A stretch of 64,000 bases of DNA from Diadema setosum (GCA_033980235.1 CM067064.1:29640170-29704169); one strand, 5' to 3'; numbered from the stretch's first letter, positions 35,761 through 49,340 are shown. Numbers and translations: made by a program. Notes: a model not told the origin generated them from the sequence alone.

Positions 35761-37260
35761 TCTTCAGCACCCAATCCATTTTAAACTTCCTTATCATGGT
35801 ATTGTTATTTCCCTCCTGAGGAAAACTATGTTTGTAATGAAAAGCAATTCCCAATATTGTGGACTATAAATATTCAGTGCAATTAGTTCAATTTGGAAAA
35901 CCCATTCTTTTCTTGTTGTTGTTGTTCCCTTAAAATTTCAGTATTTCTGATTAAAATGGTTTCCATTACTTCGTCTGGTATTAAGCAGAACAAAATGCAA
36001 ATGACGGCGCCCTGATGATATATTACCAGGACAAAATATAAGTATCAAAAATCGCTTAATTCCTTCGGGCTATAAATCATTCTCATCAAGTCCAAAATAT
36101 CATATTGATGTCGTTTGGTCCTGCATGTGTCCTAAGCTTTGATTATTGGTATTCTCTACAAGTATGTCAAAGATAAGGATGAAGAAAAAAAATCTCATTT
36201 GAGTTCTCTATTCATGATTTTTTTTTTTTTTGTTTCAGCAGTAGGATTTTCAAAAGTCTCTCAACAGCTAATAAATATACACCTTAAATTGGCTACACAC
36301 TTTCTGGTTTCTTTCACCATCTGGTTTTATGGCAGATTGTTAATGTTTAACCAATTCTGTTTCATCCTTCTTTGGACACAGAGAGATATGTCATGCATTT
36401 CAGTCATGTCAGTTGTGGCAATTTGTGGTGCGTCTCTACTTAACGGGTATAAAGTCGAAGATCATAAAAGGTAGAAAAATGCGCGTGAAGCATTCTTTGG
36501 CAATAATGATTATAAGCTTTACCTTTCCCTAATTATTTTTAAGATTATTTCCCTGTACTAAAGAAAGTATGGGAAGTTATACACGTATTTAAAGCTCAAC
36601 ATCTCACAAACATCTTTTAGTGGGGATGGGGTGGAAATGGAAATGAGCTATTAGATACCTCATATTTGTAAATATTGCTCAGTTTGCGTTAAGCTTCACA
36701 GATAATGAAGCGCAATATTATCCGAGTTTGGACAAGGTGCAATGACGTTTTCATTGATTCCTCTTTATTAACAAGCTGCACAAATTTTACGGCTGCTGTT
36801 CGTTATTCCGAAGGTTCGTTATTCCGAAGGTTCGTTGATCCGAAGCACACAAATTTCCTATACCTAGAGGTTTGTTAATCCGAAAATGAAAAAGGGTTCT
36901 AGTAGGCTTGCTAAGGGCGAAAAAAGGGGTGATCGCTGCATTTTATAGTACAAATTTCCTATTTGGCACACATGTTCCTCTGTACAATTGGAATTTTTTC
37001 ATCTAAAGAGACAATCTGTATCTATGCAAATAAGCCTTAATTTGCATAATTGATGCAAAAATACACATAAAAATTATTAAAAAATATATGCGCATCCAGT
37101 AGAAAAACCTAATTTGGTATATAGAAGTATTCTATATATAGAGTATGTGGAAACAATTCCTGCAAAAATTGATTTCATACCTATGTAAATAAACATAAAA
37201 TTTGCATAATCACCCAAGTTATTGTGCAAAAATCTGCATTTCTTAAAGAATTTCTAAACT

Positions 37261-37838
37261 ATTAAACACTGGATCTTGTACAAAATTTGAACCTGGGATG
37301 GATGTTCCTTGGGTCAAAAGTAAATGATTTATCTGAAGAGACAAACTGTCTCTATGCAAACAACCTGTTATTTGCATATATGTGCATATCATTACCTACA
37401 CATCTATAGATAATCAGAACGAAAAGCCTTAATGAAGCCTCAATGAACTTCCTTTAAATCTCATCCTAGATATATAGATATAACCCGTTAGAAACACTTT
37501 ATGAAACAAAATGAGAAAAGAATTTGAAGAAAATGATTTATTTGAAGAAAATGAAAAAGAATTTGAAACTATTAAACACTGGATCTTGTAGTACAAAGTT
37601 CGAACCTGGGATGGATGTTCCTTGGGTCAAAAGTAAATGATTTATCTGAAGAGACAAACTGTCTCTATGCAAACAACCTGTTATTTGTATATATGTGCAT
37701 ATCATTACCTACACATCTATAGATAATAAGAACGAAAAGCCTTAATGAAGCCTTAATAAAACTTCCTTTAAATCTCATCCTAGATAGATATAACCCGTTA
37801 GAAACACTTTATGAAACAAAATGAGAAAAGAATTTGAA
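37261..37838 (+). repeat. ~310-bp direct tandem duplication
   Basis: ATTAAACACTGGATCTTGTA at 37261 recurs at 37571, and near-identity continues through CACTTTATGAAACAAAATGA in both. It is present once, inverted, in the right arm, so the duplication came after the inverted repeat formed. Confidence 0.85.
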
Positions 37839-38139
37839 TAATTGAACCATCATTACAAGCTAATTTACATAATTACTAAAGAATGTAAAATAAAAACATT
37901 ATTTTTAAAGTTTTTCTTACAGTCTAAGAACTGCATTTTATGATGAAAACTACGGAAGTAGTATGCATTTCCTTTAGTCAAAAGGAAATGGTTTGTAATA
38001 TCAAAACACTATTTGTCTATGCAAATACCACCTAATTAGCATATTGTGCATATTAATACCCGAATGTACCAGAAGTCAATGGTCAAGGTTGACTTAAGAA
38101 ATTATATCAGTTTACGCGATAACTCAAGACTGGATTATG

Positions 38140-38760
38140 CAAATTTCACCAAACCTGGTCCAAAGATGACGTATGATGGGGCAAGTGATTAAGCAGTTTT
38201 TAAGTAAAATCGGCAAGAGGTCAAAGGTCAAAAAGTTCAAGGTCAATGCTAAATTTTCGTTATTTTCCCCATATCTATGCAATGTCTGAAGGTACTTTCT
38301 TCAAACTTAGTGACTGCATACAATGTACTACCAAAATAAGATTCTGCGGAGAATTTTAGGTCAAGAGGTCATAGGTCAAAGTTCAGGTGAAAATGCTAAA
38401 AGTACCCTTTTTTTTCTCTGTATCTCGCAAATGGTTCAAGGTGTCTTCATGGAATTTGGTACTACCAGGAATTTTCTAGGGAATTTAGGGGTCATTTGTC
38501 AAAGGTCAGGGGTCAAAGATCAAGGTCAATTGGGCCCTCAGAATTTCACTATTTCCCTCAAGTTTTTGCAATGCTTGTAGGATTTTTCTTGAAACTTAAT
38601 ATTTACACGTATTACCTAATGGATATTCACTGGGAAATTTCCTGCCAAAATGTCAAAGCTTAGATGAAAGTGCTATTTAACCTTTTCTTTCATATCTTGA
38701 ATATGAATCAAGGTATCATGAAACTTAGTACATATTTGTGCATGTTCTACCTGACAGTGA
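38140..38760 (+). repeat. AGGTCA-type repeat copy nested in the 4.2-kb element
   Basis: Same order of motifs as 12660-13400: AGGTCAAAGGTCA (38218-38230), 'CCCCATATCTATGCAATG', TTGAAACTTAG and repeated GGTCAAAGGTCA-like clusters. It lacks the (CCGT)n head. Confidence 0.65.
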
Positions 38761-40990
38761 TACCTTTGTTGATTATCGAAAAAATGTTAAGCCGTCCCCT
38801 CTCAAGTGTTTTTGTTTCCTCTTGATAAGTAGGAAAGGACGTGGAATTCAGTGACATGGTATAGTCATCACCATCATTACATTTAATGTATGGGTCGCAT
38901 GGAAGTTAATTTTGATGTACACATGTATAACCTCTGACATTCTTACCTTTTACATTTTTAGCTGTGTATTTCTTTTGATTTAACCTCTGACATCTTTACA
39001 CTAAACCAGTTAACATAATAATTTTAGTTTTGAAAATAGCTTCAAGATCATGTAGGTCATGATCATCTATACAAGTATTAGCTGATATGTGGTGGAATAT
39101 GACATTCTTTGGACCGCCAGGGAGTTACATTATCCCAAGGGAAAACAATCACAACCAGGGAGAATATGATATTTACGATTCTCTTAAACATTAGCCTGTG
39201 ACGATCTGTTGACAAATCCTAGTAATTGTAAAAGCCATCGAATATACTTCTTTAATGTCTATGAACATATTATTTCTGCTTTGATTTATGGTTGAAATTG
39301 ACTGATCTTAAGTCAGAGACTGACATTATTTGACTTAAAGTACAACATCTCCTATATAGTTCACATGACAATTTTTGCATATTATTGCCTTATCAAAATG
39401 TTATTGTGTATAAATTTCCTAGCATAGTTTCTATGCCATAGTAGCTCATAGTATACTGAGTTAACATTTTTTTTTCCAGAAACAGACTTTGTTTCTTACT
39501 CAAGCTTGTACGTTCTTAATGTGTGCAGATACCCTTGCATCCACAAAATTTGCACAAGTTTATAATCAGTTTGATGTACAAAGCCTCTTATTCGTTTGAT
39601 TGCCTACAAAATACAATGGAAATCAGAATTCACACTTTCACTATGGTAGTGTTTTTTTTTTGTAATGATTTTCTAACCATGACCTCAGTTGTGTACTGTT
39701 TGCAAGGGAAAAATAGTCCTTTTGTAAGCAATATTGTTCCAATTTGCATCTGTTCATAATGTAGGCCCTACTGTTAGATTAGCATATTCATATCTAAAGG
39801 GTGTCACTATCGATTGCTATTTTTCCCCCTTCCTGCAAAGCATTTATGCAATAAGGGAAAATTGATAGCAAAAATTATTTCAAAGATCAATAATCGAGTA
39901 TGTTTCGAAATTTCACGTCTGGTGTACTTATTTACATATAGATTTTAAGCATAAAATGCCTAAGTTAATTGAATAATATGGAAACAATAATTAAGCAACT
40001 GAAAAGTGTTGTTGTGAGAATATTGTCTTATTCCATTAGGTTTTTGGATATCAAGTTCAAAGCGATTTAAGACATTGTCACCTTGAGGCTTTTTGTTTGT
40101 TCTGATTATCTATAGATGTGTAGGTATTGATATGCATATTATGAAAATAACAGATGTTTGCATAGAGACAGTTTGTCTCTTCAGATGAATCATTTATTTT
40201 TGACCCAAGGAAAATCCATCCCAGGTTCAAACTTTGTACTGCAAGATCCAGTGCTTAATAGTTTAGAAATTCTCTCAAAAATGCAGATTTTTGCACAATA
40301 ACTTGCGTAATTATGCAAATTTTATGTTTATTTACATAGGTATGAAATCAATTTTTGCTGGAATTGTTTCCACCTACTCTATAGAATACTTCTACCAAGT
40401 TAGGTATTTTCTCAGGATGCAACTATATTTTTTATAATTTATATATGTATTTCTGCATAAATTATGCAAATTAAGGCTTATTTGCATAGATACAGAATGT
40501 CTCTTTAGATGAAAATTTTTCAATTACCCTAGGAAACATCTGTGCCAAGTAGGACATTTGTACTAAAAAAATGCAGCGTTTACCCCCTTAGCAAGTCTAC
40601 TATTCGTTAATCCGAACATTTGTGGCGTACTATTCCGAAGGTTCGTTATTCCGAAGGTTCGTTAATCCGAAAATGAAACAGGGTTCGCTGTTCCGAAGGC
40701 TCGTTTATCCGAAAATGAAATAGGGTTCGTTATTCCGAAGGTTCATTAATCCGAAAATGAAATAGGGTTCGTTATTCCGAAGGTTCGTTGATCCGAAGCG
40801 ATATAGGGTCCGTAACGAACCTTCGGAACAGCGAGCTTTGTTTCATTTTCGGATTAACGAACCTTCGGAATAACAAACCCTATTTCATTTTCGGATTAAC
40901 GAACCTTCAGAATAACGAATCTTCGGAATAGCGAACCTTCGGACCAAAGAAGCTTCGGAATAACGAACCTTCGGAATAACGAGCTGTAAC

Positions 40991-42703
40991 CAAATAAACA
41001 TGAACTTTACGCTCTATGACATGTCGTACAGACAAAACAAAAGGATACGCAGTCGCCTATTGCCTTATCAATGGGATCGTTGACTGATGTAGAACACAAA
41101 TTTATTTATACTCTTATTACAGACTACTGATAGATTATTTTATACATAGGGAGGGAGAGACAGACGGACAGACAGACAGACAGACAAGAGAGGGAATGGA
41201 GAGAGAGAGAGAGAGATGAACGTAATTATTACTACATTGTACTGACAAGTCATGTATCGGTATGGCAGTCTGAAGAATAGCGCCATCTTGTGCTTCATAC
41301 TTGACAAAAATGATAATTGAGACTTGAAGACAAGAATCGTAAGCGACAGCGACGTATCATGTCATGATCATGCCACATTTATTGATTGCAGACAACATCC
41401 AAAATGCGCCTACGCCTTACTCTCTTTATGGCACTGTCAACCTATAAACTTATCCTGCCTAAATTCTCATACTCATTAAAGAATTTAATCCATAGTATAC
41501 GTAAACATTGATGATACCGTGGGAAAAATGCTGATGTAAGTTGCAGCGGATTGTAATCACAATTAATGTATTAGAGGCCTTACTAGAATCAATCGCAACT
41601 CTAAATCACTCCATCTTGAACGCATTGACAGTCAGTGGCGGCTTTTGTTTTCACAGAGAGAAAGTGGAAAGGCGCGTGTTTCCTCAAGGGCAAATTTCAA
41701 GGCATACGGCTTCATGCCAGTCTGTGATGATGGTTTTTCGTAGAGGGCGCTTTCTCGCCACGTCTCAGTGTGCCCGCCAAAGCACCTACAAGCAAGACCC
41801 AGGTCAGTGAAATCAAATCTACGTCCACACTTCAATTAGTACTTGTAGTATCCTCCACTCCGTAGGGAGAAAAATACTGGATACCCTATCAACACACCCT
41901 TGTTGAGAGGAGCTTGGATGTGTGTGTATGTGTGTGTGCGGATGTGTGTGTGTGTTTGTGCGTTTGTGAGTGTAATGTGTGTCATCTGCATAGCAGCATG
42001 TAGTTATCTCACAACCGCCGAATTAGCGATGATAATAATGATCAACAAGAATGATAAAAATAATAACAATGAAAGACGGTAACAACAACAAAAAAGAGAG
42101 GCATAACGGTAATGAATATCATCAATGATTCAATTCAATTCAATTCAACTCAAAATGATTTTGTTTCCATGTAGAGTAATACAAAGTAATATGCATAACG
42201 CTTACATTAGTACATAATATTTAAAGGAACTTTGAATTACGTAAGTTTCAACAAAACATGAATACAATTATTATAATTATATAAACTGTGGTTTGGATGA
42301 ATAAATAAGTGAGTAATACAATCTTAATTTATAACTCTAAATGGAAAAGAGGAATTCAGAAGAAAAGCATAGCTTGTAAAATTTGTAAATTACTTTGGAA
42401 GGTAAGGGCATCTCATGATCCGTCAACGACTCCATGTATAAAATTTTGATATCCTGATATCAGGTGAAATGATCAGAAGAATCAAAACAATATATAGAAA
42501 ATGATTAATGATGATTGCAATTGCAATAATAGAGTGTCTAGCTCACTGTGACAAGTGCCGTGGTGGAGGTTCGAACCCATGACTTCTGTGTTGAAGGCGC
42601 AGTGTGGACAAGCCATCATTATTGCCACTATCATTATGTCAGTAATCAACAATACCATAGTTATTACTATCACTTATAATATCGCCATTATTTATGCGTA
42701 TTC
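40991..42703. other. Intergenic
   Basis: (GACA)n/(GA)n at about 41160-41216, a GT-rich tract at about 41920-41960 and (ATTCA)n at about 42127-42150. A tRNA-like B-box (GGTTCGAACCC, 42570-42580) lies in a possible SINE remnant at about 42530-42625. The open frame 41541-41810 has no recognisable motif. Confidence 0.45.
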
Positions 42704-43100
42704 TTAAAGGGTTAGTATAGTTTGGGTTGAGATGGGGATCCATGTTTTAACTTCCTGAGAGATAATTAGAAACCACTTGAAAGAAATGTTAAAGAGCATA
42801 CAGTCCTAAGAGTTATTCAAAGTCTATTTGACGAAAAATGGTTTTGAAATAGCTAAAACATCCAAAAACAGAGTAAAACAAAGTGGTCCTAATAAAGGTA
42901 GGACTCACCTTTTATTAGGACCTCTTTGTTGTTTTAATTATCTCAGCCATTTGAAAACCAATTTTCATCAAATAAACCACGAATTTCTTTTAGAAAATTG
43001 TATGCACTTTGATATTTCATATGAGTCGTTTCTAATTATCTCGCAAAAAAATTGAACCTGAATTCCCATATGAACCAAAAATATGATATCATCACTTTAA
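42704..43100. mobile_element. Palindromic MITE family P, copy 3 (397 bp)
   Basis: TTAAAGGGTTAGTATAGTTT at the left; the right end finishes ...ATCACTTTAA. Arms pair around a centre near AAAGGTAGGACTCACCTTTT. Alignable with copies at 7842 and 30908 over the full length. Confidence 0.85.
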
Positions 43101-44836
43101 CGTAAGAATTGAACTGAACGTATCTTTCACTACCTTGCCCTTTTTGTCTTTTTTTTTTTTTTTTTTTACTCTGCTTGCTGACAATCGTCTCCCCTCCCCC
43201 ATAAGTTCTCCGGGCATATAATAGGTCCGAGAAAGATTATCACGACAAGAGAGAATATCAAGGAGAAACAGATTTTGTTTGTAATCAATGTATCTCATTT
43301 CGTATATTCTTTTGACTGCGTCCTCGGACGTCTTGTTGAACTCATGTCGTAGCAAGAATGGATAAGAAATTCACCAAATGTATGAAAACAGAAAACGTTA
43401 TCATTACAGCCAATCACTGATATTATCTACATAGGGAATAAAAAGTTGGACTAGTCTCCGGGATAGCACAAAAGTCTGCAGATGATGGTTCATACATGTC
43501 ATAGCTTCGGTGTTATCAATCGTGCAAAATGACAGTGTACTGATTAAGTTTTCCACAGTCGACTTCATTTACGAATAATAATATTTAAAAAAAAATCGTT
43601 TGAGAAAGCTATAGGCATATCTTTGTGGGCTAATGTTTACTTTATCTGCAACGAAATCGGAGTAACATTTTTTTTTCTGTGCCATCTTATCAAGATCGAT
43701 TTCGTCTTTTCGCAACACGGATGGTCATAATGTTTATAATGATTGTGTTTAGGTCTTTTTTTTTCAAAAATCGCGACGCACCGTTTTGTTTATCTGAGGG
43801 TTTCGCATGTGATAGGACGCGATTTTGTTTTCATCTTTATATATTTAAAAAACAAAATCTGAGTCTCCTCTTAGCGGAAGATGGTGGTAAAATTATCATA
43901 TGTTCTTGTTTATCTCTTTTATCATGTCGGAATTAGTCACGTGTGTATAAGAATCTTGAGGAGTTAAGACAAGGGGTGATTGTATAGACGTGTCTGTTCA
44001 TGCGTGTGTGTGAGTGTGGATGTTCGCGAGTGCTCAAATGTTTCCATGCTTTCCTTGTCTAAGTACAGAAATGCAGGGGATCGCAAGTGTGTGTGTGCGT
44101 GAGGATCTGTGTGTGTATGTGGGGGGGGGGAGGCTGCTTTGTTGCTTCCCTCAGTGGCGGAATTCTCTTTGTTAGTTGTGCGGGTGGTGATGGTGGGGGG
44201 GGGGGGGGGGGCGGAGTCAGGAAGGAGACTTGCTCGTAGCGTGTTCTGAACTTTGTATGTGCTGCACTCAAAGACGGCGCGAAGATGCCGCGGCTTTCAT
44301 TTTCTCGCTTCCCGGCTCGTGAAAAGGATCGCATCAAGGTTTGGCCTCGCAGACGACTCAAAGCGAACAATGACTCCTGGCGACTGTCCGACCTGGTGGC
44401 ACTTTCAACACTGACCATCTGCAACAGCAAACACAATCTACCGAGGGGTCTCACGGGCCAGCGATCCCTTCCTCTCTCTCTCTCCCTCTCCCTCCCTCTC
44501 TGTTATTCTTGCCTAGATGGAAATTTGTTTTGGAAAAGTTACAGTACGGAGTAAAATCACTTCAGCGGTTGGAATAGTACGGACACAGATACGTGGTTTG
44601 ATTTCCTACAAATGTACCTGCTGCTATTTTGCCTGACCAAGCAACCACAGTGAAATTATTACAAATTTCGTGCATTCACGAGGTATTGTGTTCATACGCC
44701 TGACTGAGGAGTGGCTGGTTTAAGTGAGGGGAAATATTGTGTCACTCAACTATTTTGAATACGCTGTTCTTCAGTGGTAAGCGACTTTCCTGTCTTTTTT
44801 TCGACGGGTATTCGCTTAGACGAGGAGTATTCCCAA
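43101..44836. other. Upstream region of the second GPCR
   Basis: Poly-T near 43148-43168, poly-G tracts at 44121-44130 and 44194-44211, and a GC-richer segment at 44270-44470 that could be a 5' UTR exon or promoter. No motif decides between these. Confidence 0.35.
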
Positions 44837-45348
44837 ATGGCGCCCACGGACTCACCTCTCGACCTTTCCACGGTTCTTACCAACATCTCCCCGGACAATG
44901 CCTCCCTCGAGGACACCACTTCGTTCGACTTGGCTGCCGCCTCCTCCTCGTACTTCGGCGACGGCTGGGAGGAGTCCCCCGCCACCAAGTGGGTGCCCAA
45001 CATCCTCTACGGCATCATCTTCGCTGTCGGTATCCCGGGCAACGCCCTGGTCCTCTACATCCTGGTATTTTCGCGCAACGCGAGGACCGTCACCAACCTG
45101 TACCTCGTGAATTTGTCCCTCGTCGACCTCATCTTCCTTTCCGTCGAGGCTCCGATCAGGATGCGGGCCCACATCATTGACGACGACGATCACTATTACG
45201 AAGAGGCGGGAAGTATTGATACAATCCTGTGTAAAATCGGCATTTTTCTCATCTACGTCAACCTGTCCGTGAGCATTGCGACACTGGCGGCGCTGGCCAT
45301 CAACCGCTACTGCGCGGTCATGCATCCGGTCAGCACGCGGACACAAAG
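44837..45348 (+). CDS. GPCR first coding exon (TM1-TM3), gene continues beyond the exon
   Basis: 171 codons in part: an N-terminus with sequons NIS and NAS, TM1 (about 54-78) with GIPGNALVLY, ICL1 with RNARTVTNLYLVN, TM2 NLSLVDLIFLSVEAP (Asp97), Cys132 at the top of TM3, and NRY (156-158), a DRY variant followed by CAVMHPVSTRTQ. The exon ends in ICL2 at a consensus donor AAAG|GTAAGA (45348/45349), phase 2. The context (TNLYLVNLS, PIR in TM2) is that of peptide-type class A receptors. The start is the ATG at 44837 (CAAATGG). An AG at 44773 could be an upstream acceptor. TM4-TM7 exons were not found downstream to 64000; they may be in short exons missed by eye, or outside the window. Confidence 0.87.
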
Positions 45349-45545
45349 GTAAGACGGTTCTCTTCTGCTCCCTCAGTAGCCATGCATGTTCTCTCTCTCG
45401 AAAAACAACAACAGAGCACAGTAAAAACAAATGACGGCAAGATCAAGGAACAGCAAAGAAGAAACTTAGGGTATCGACGTGTGTGCACTGCAATGTAAAG
45501 GCCTAAAAGTTCGTCGATCTCTTTGGGTAGGCCTACCACTTGCTG

Positions 45546-45547
<2 letters not shown>

Positions 45548-45591
<44 letters not shown>

Positions 45592-45612
45592 ATATATATA
45601 TATTTATATACA
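45548..45612. repeat. (TA)n microsatellite in the GPCR intron
   Basis: About 65 bases of TA repeat with a central CATG interruption, directly before the perfect inverted repeat at 45616. Confidence 0.9.
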
Positions 45613-45615
45613 TAT

Positions 45616-45760
45616 AAGATGAAAAAGTAGAGTGGTAATGCATTTTGACAGTCCAACAGTGCTATTTATTCAGACCAAATTTTCGACGATACATTCGTCT
45701 TCCTCAGGGTCGACCCTGAATTGTCTGTCAAAATGCATTACCACTCTACTTTTTCATCTT
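45616..45760. repeat. Perfect 36-bp inverted repeat with 73-base loop
   Basis: Arms 45616-45651 and 45725-45760 are exact reverse complements (AAGATGAAAAAGTAGAGTGG at the left start). The loop contains a second palindrome CAGGGTCGACCCTG (about 45704-45717). Probably a MITE or an element end. Confidence 0.88.
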
Positions 45761-45987
45761 TTCTACACTGGTACCAACACGCGGACTATATACATATGTA
45801 TTTCACTCTCTCCTAATAGCCATTTCCCTTTACTCTTTCAGGTAATATACTTTTGATGTCATGAAAATTTTTTACACCAAAGAAGTGTCACAATAAATGT
45901 TGACTAGATGGATTGTCTAGAACACGTCTTGTGTTGGCATGTATTCTTACAAAGGGTAATGATTTACCAAGACTCGGACTTTCACAT

Positions 45988-46083
45988 TAACCCGTTGAGG
46001 ACGAGTCCCGAGTATACTCGGGGGCAAGTGTCTATGGAAAATGCGTGTCGTATAGCAGAATCAGCCTGTCCTCAACGGATTGA
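45988..46083. mobile_element. 96-bp miniature inverted-repeat element
   Basis: TTAACCCGTTGAGGAC (45988-46003) pairs with GTCCTCAACGGATTGA (46068-46083), with two mismatches. It contains the perfect palindrome CCCGAGTATACTCGGG (46007-46022). Confidence 0.75.
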
Positions 46084-47075
46084 GTGATCTCGACATTCTT
46101 ACAGGTAATTATGTTTAGGATCATTGATTAGTCTGTGAGAAAAAGAGAAAAACATTAGTTTGCTGGCACAAATATCAACAGAAACAGCCCAAGGTTTTTT
46201 TGCTTTTTTTTTTCACCCCAAAAGTTTAACTTCGTTAAATCAGCTCTAACGAAACAGGATTGGTCCATACATGTCTAGTTAATCGTTGTTTTCTCTTTTT
46301 ATTCCAACATTGCTAGGAGCATCTCAGTACCCTGAAAAATCCTCTGCCCCTTCAGAGTTAACATCAGAATTAATGTCAAATATTTATATAATATGACGAT
46401 GACAATGACTAATATACAGACAGATGCAACTCTCTTGATATAAGATTGAAATAGCTACTCATAGTCCGCGGTACTGCAACAGTTAACCACCGTCTATACA
46501 AATTTAAGCAAATACTACTTTGATGAAATCAATTCACGTAAATACTACGCTTTCTTTCTAGACTATATATAACGTCTAAGCTTTACCACAGTTTTCTTCA
46601 GTTTTTCCCTAGTTCGACATTATTATACGATATTTCGTACTGATTGAGAGTAGGGAAAAGGCTAGCATCGGATAAAACCGCGAAACGAACCCATACCCCC
46701 ATTCCGTGTCTCTTGATCGAAGTCTATCTTCATATCTTCGGTAGATAACAACTGGGTGTGGCGATATAAGAGATTGGTCCCAAAACGAGTTATTCCCAGT
46801 CTCTTTTATTCGAGATTATTTTTTTGGCGATTAAAGCTGTTGAATAATAAGAAAATGGGAGATATTTTTTGATAAAACCTTCACGAATATTCCTTGCTTT
46901 ATGTTTTCAAGTAAGGTATCACAATCATCTTCATATAATGACAACATGGAAAATGTGTTTTCATGCACCCTCATTTAAAAAAAAAAACAACAACACACAC
47001 AATTACAAATGCTAGAATAAAATTTGTTTCGTGCAGAGATCAAGTCAAGACTGGTTCAAATGACCCACGCAAGCA

Positions 47076-47122
<47 letters not shown>

Positions 47123-49340
47123 ACCCTCACACACTCACATACAAGAAGACAAAGCATCGTTTTAAAATGGACATTGCTGGTTAAGTGCCACATAAAGAGA
47201 CCTTACAAAAGATATTGCGAGTTTCCTCCAAGCTCCACGAACATCCCCTGTGCTTGTTACAGAAGTGTATGTGTAATTAGAAACGAGGGGGAAAAACCAA
47301 TGTAAAGTCTGTTCACTTACTGGCATGCACCGTTTGGTAAGAATTCCGTTGCGTCCTTGTGGCATAAAGCTAATTCTCCGCGGACGCGCCACGCACACAG
47401 CGGGGAAAATAATCCCATATAGCCTCTTCAGAAAAAAAAAAAAACGAAAACAAAAAACCTGAAATGTTAACTTGAGCTCATTAGTACACGGTTATTGACT
47501 GATTGATGTGATATTTTGCAGCAATGGCTTACAATGGACTCTATTAGGCACTCTATGAGAATAATACTCAACTTAGGTCCTTCATTTATACAATATTTTA
47601 TGCACTTCGCAGTCTACGGATGACGACGGACGAAGGACACACATTTTCGAACGCAACCTGATCTTAATGTTTCTAAATTTTGCTTGGTTGATGGTGACGA
47701 AAATGGAGCAGTCTCTTTATTTCTTAAAATTAGAGTTTCTGTAGATCATTTAAGACTGGCAAGAATCGTAATATACAATTATCCTCTTCTTGATTTCGTG
47801 CTGAAAATAAAATCGTAAAAATTTCTTGAAAATCTATGTACATAATAAGAGTGCACTGGGATACTTGTGTGAAATGACGCGTTATGCATCTCTGTCGATT
47901 TCACTGTTTTGTGAAAACGTTGGAAAATGTGGAATTATTTAACTTTCTTACTTTTGATCCAAACTTGATGAAAAACCAACCACTTTGTCTTTGTCCAATT
48001 TTGTCTGTAGGGAATTGCACATCCAAATAGGGTGCGTTTTGAGGCCATCATCAGCATTTTGAAAAACGCAATTAGTGCAAAATACGGTCGCGTAAGTAAA
48101 CAGTATTAGATGTTGTTGTTTTGTCCAAAGTGTTGATTAGTCGTTTTACCTTTGTTCATTGTTTGGATTCATTAGTTTATTACAGGTGAGAATACATCGC
48201 GACTTTTGAAAGAAAAAAAAAAACAAGAAAGGTTACTATAGTATTACTAGTTGTTTATCCATCTTTTCTAAGCTTGAACAGAAAAGCAAAGGATGTGAAG
48301 GAAGGATGATGAAAAAAAAAGAGAAGAAGAAGGAGTTAACGAATAAGATGACCAAAATAGAGGGAGAGATAGATAGAGAGAGAGAGAACGAGAAGAAGTC
48401 TGAAAGATGACAGCCGGACGTGGTCCCAACTCTAAATGTCTATCCCAGTCTTCTGGCTTACACACGTTACAAGTCTTATGTTGGGTCACAAGTCACGCGC
48501 TTCCTCCTCTTTGTAACTTTCTATACAAAATCTCAGGGGGTTCAGAATACCCCTCTAAAGCCTAGCTGTGCACACAAAAGTCCTCACCGCATATAAGCCC
48601 CTCGAAATGTGAGTGAACATGGCACATGTTGTGGTGCCGAAAAGAAAAAGTTGGGAGAGATCATCGGACGTTTTCTCCTGAGTGTTTCCTACTTTTAACA
48701 ACCACTTCTCTCCTCCATGACTCTTATCTGCAATTCTTTCTTTCGCTCTTCTCCTCTTCCTTCTCCTCTTCCTCTTCTCCCTCCGAGCCGCCCCCTCCAA
48801 CTCCTTGTTCTTTTCGACATTTGAGAATGCTCTTCTAATTTGTTCCTAAAGCCCCGTCAAATGCTTGTCACACAGTGCCATTTACACGCCTGCCTTTGCC
48901 CGGCAAAGCGAATCCCCTGACTCGGAGGGAAGGCTTGGGTAAAGCGAGGGAAAAAAACAGAAGAACAAGAAGAAGTGAAAGCTTCAATACCACGAGTGAA
49001 CGATGGCATCCAGCTGAATCAACTCGGCCCCTCGCGCGTTCGCCCCTCCTTTATTCGGTCGTCCGAGTGTCCCCTTCTTGCTAATCTCTAGCGGGTTAAT
49101 ACGTGTCCTAAGTGCACGCTGTATACCCGAAATATGTATTTGATCATCACTCGCAGCACAGTTCTTGCCATCAACATGTTTTTTCCCTTTTTAATTCTTA
49201 TTATCCTTAGTGCTGATGTAGAAACGTATTAGGGTGACTTTAATAGATACCCCTTTTCTCTCATGGGTATAGCATTCATGTTATTGGTTACAATTCGCTA
49301 TTTCAAAGGCGGGTCCAAAAGTTCGCAAGGCCTAAAATCA
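46084..49340. other. Intergenic, or continuing GPCR intron
   Basis: (CA)n at about 47080-47135; CpG-richer sequence at about 48850-49085. TM4-TM7 coding sequence for the GPCR at 44837 was looked for and not found. Confidence 0.4.

Larger units (their letters stand above)
36787..40990. mobile_element. ~4.2-kb long-inverted-repeat element with 'TTCGTTATTCCGAAGG' ends
   Basis: The left end (36796-36900) is a short array of GTTATTCCGAAGGTTC. The right end (40605-40988) is a larger array that is itself a foldback about a centre near 40805. Inside, about 36880-37440 is repeated inverted at about 40085-40625 (CCATCCCAGGTTCAAA, GAGACAAACTGTCTC and TGCATAGATACAGA are shared). The core holds a ~310-bp tandem duplication (37261-37838) and an AGGTCA-type repeat copy (about 38140-38760). 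No transposase is recognisable. Confidence 0.7.

Noticed and set aside
42530..42625. tRNA gene suggested by GGTTCGAACCC
   Set aside because: Only a B-box-like motif; no cloverleaf could be drawn. A SINE remnant is more likely.
44059..44554. Overlapping open frames on both strands upstream of the second GPCR
   Set aside because: Low-complexity Pro/Ser stretches from poly-G and CT tracts; no motif or convincing splice sites.
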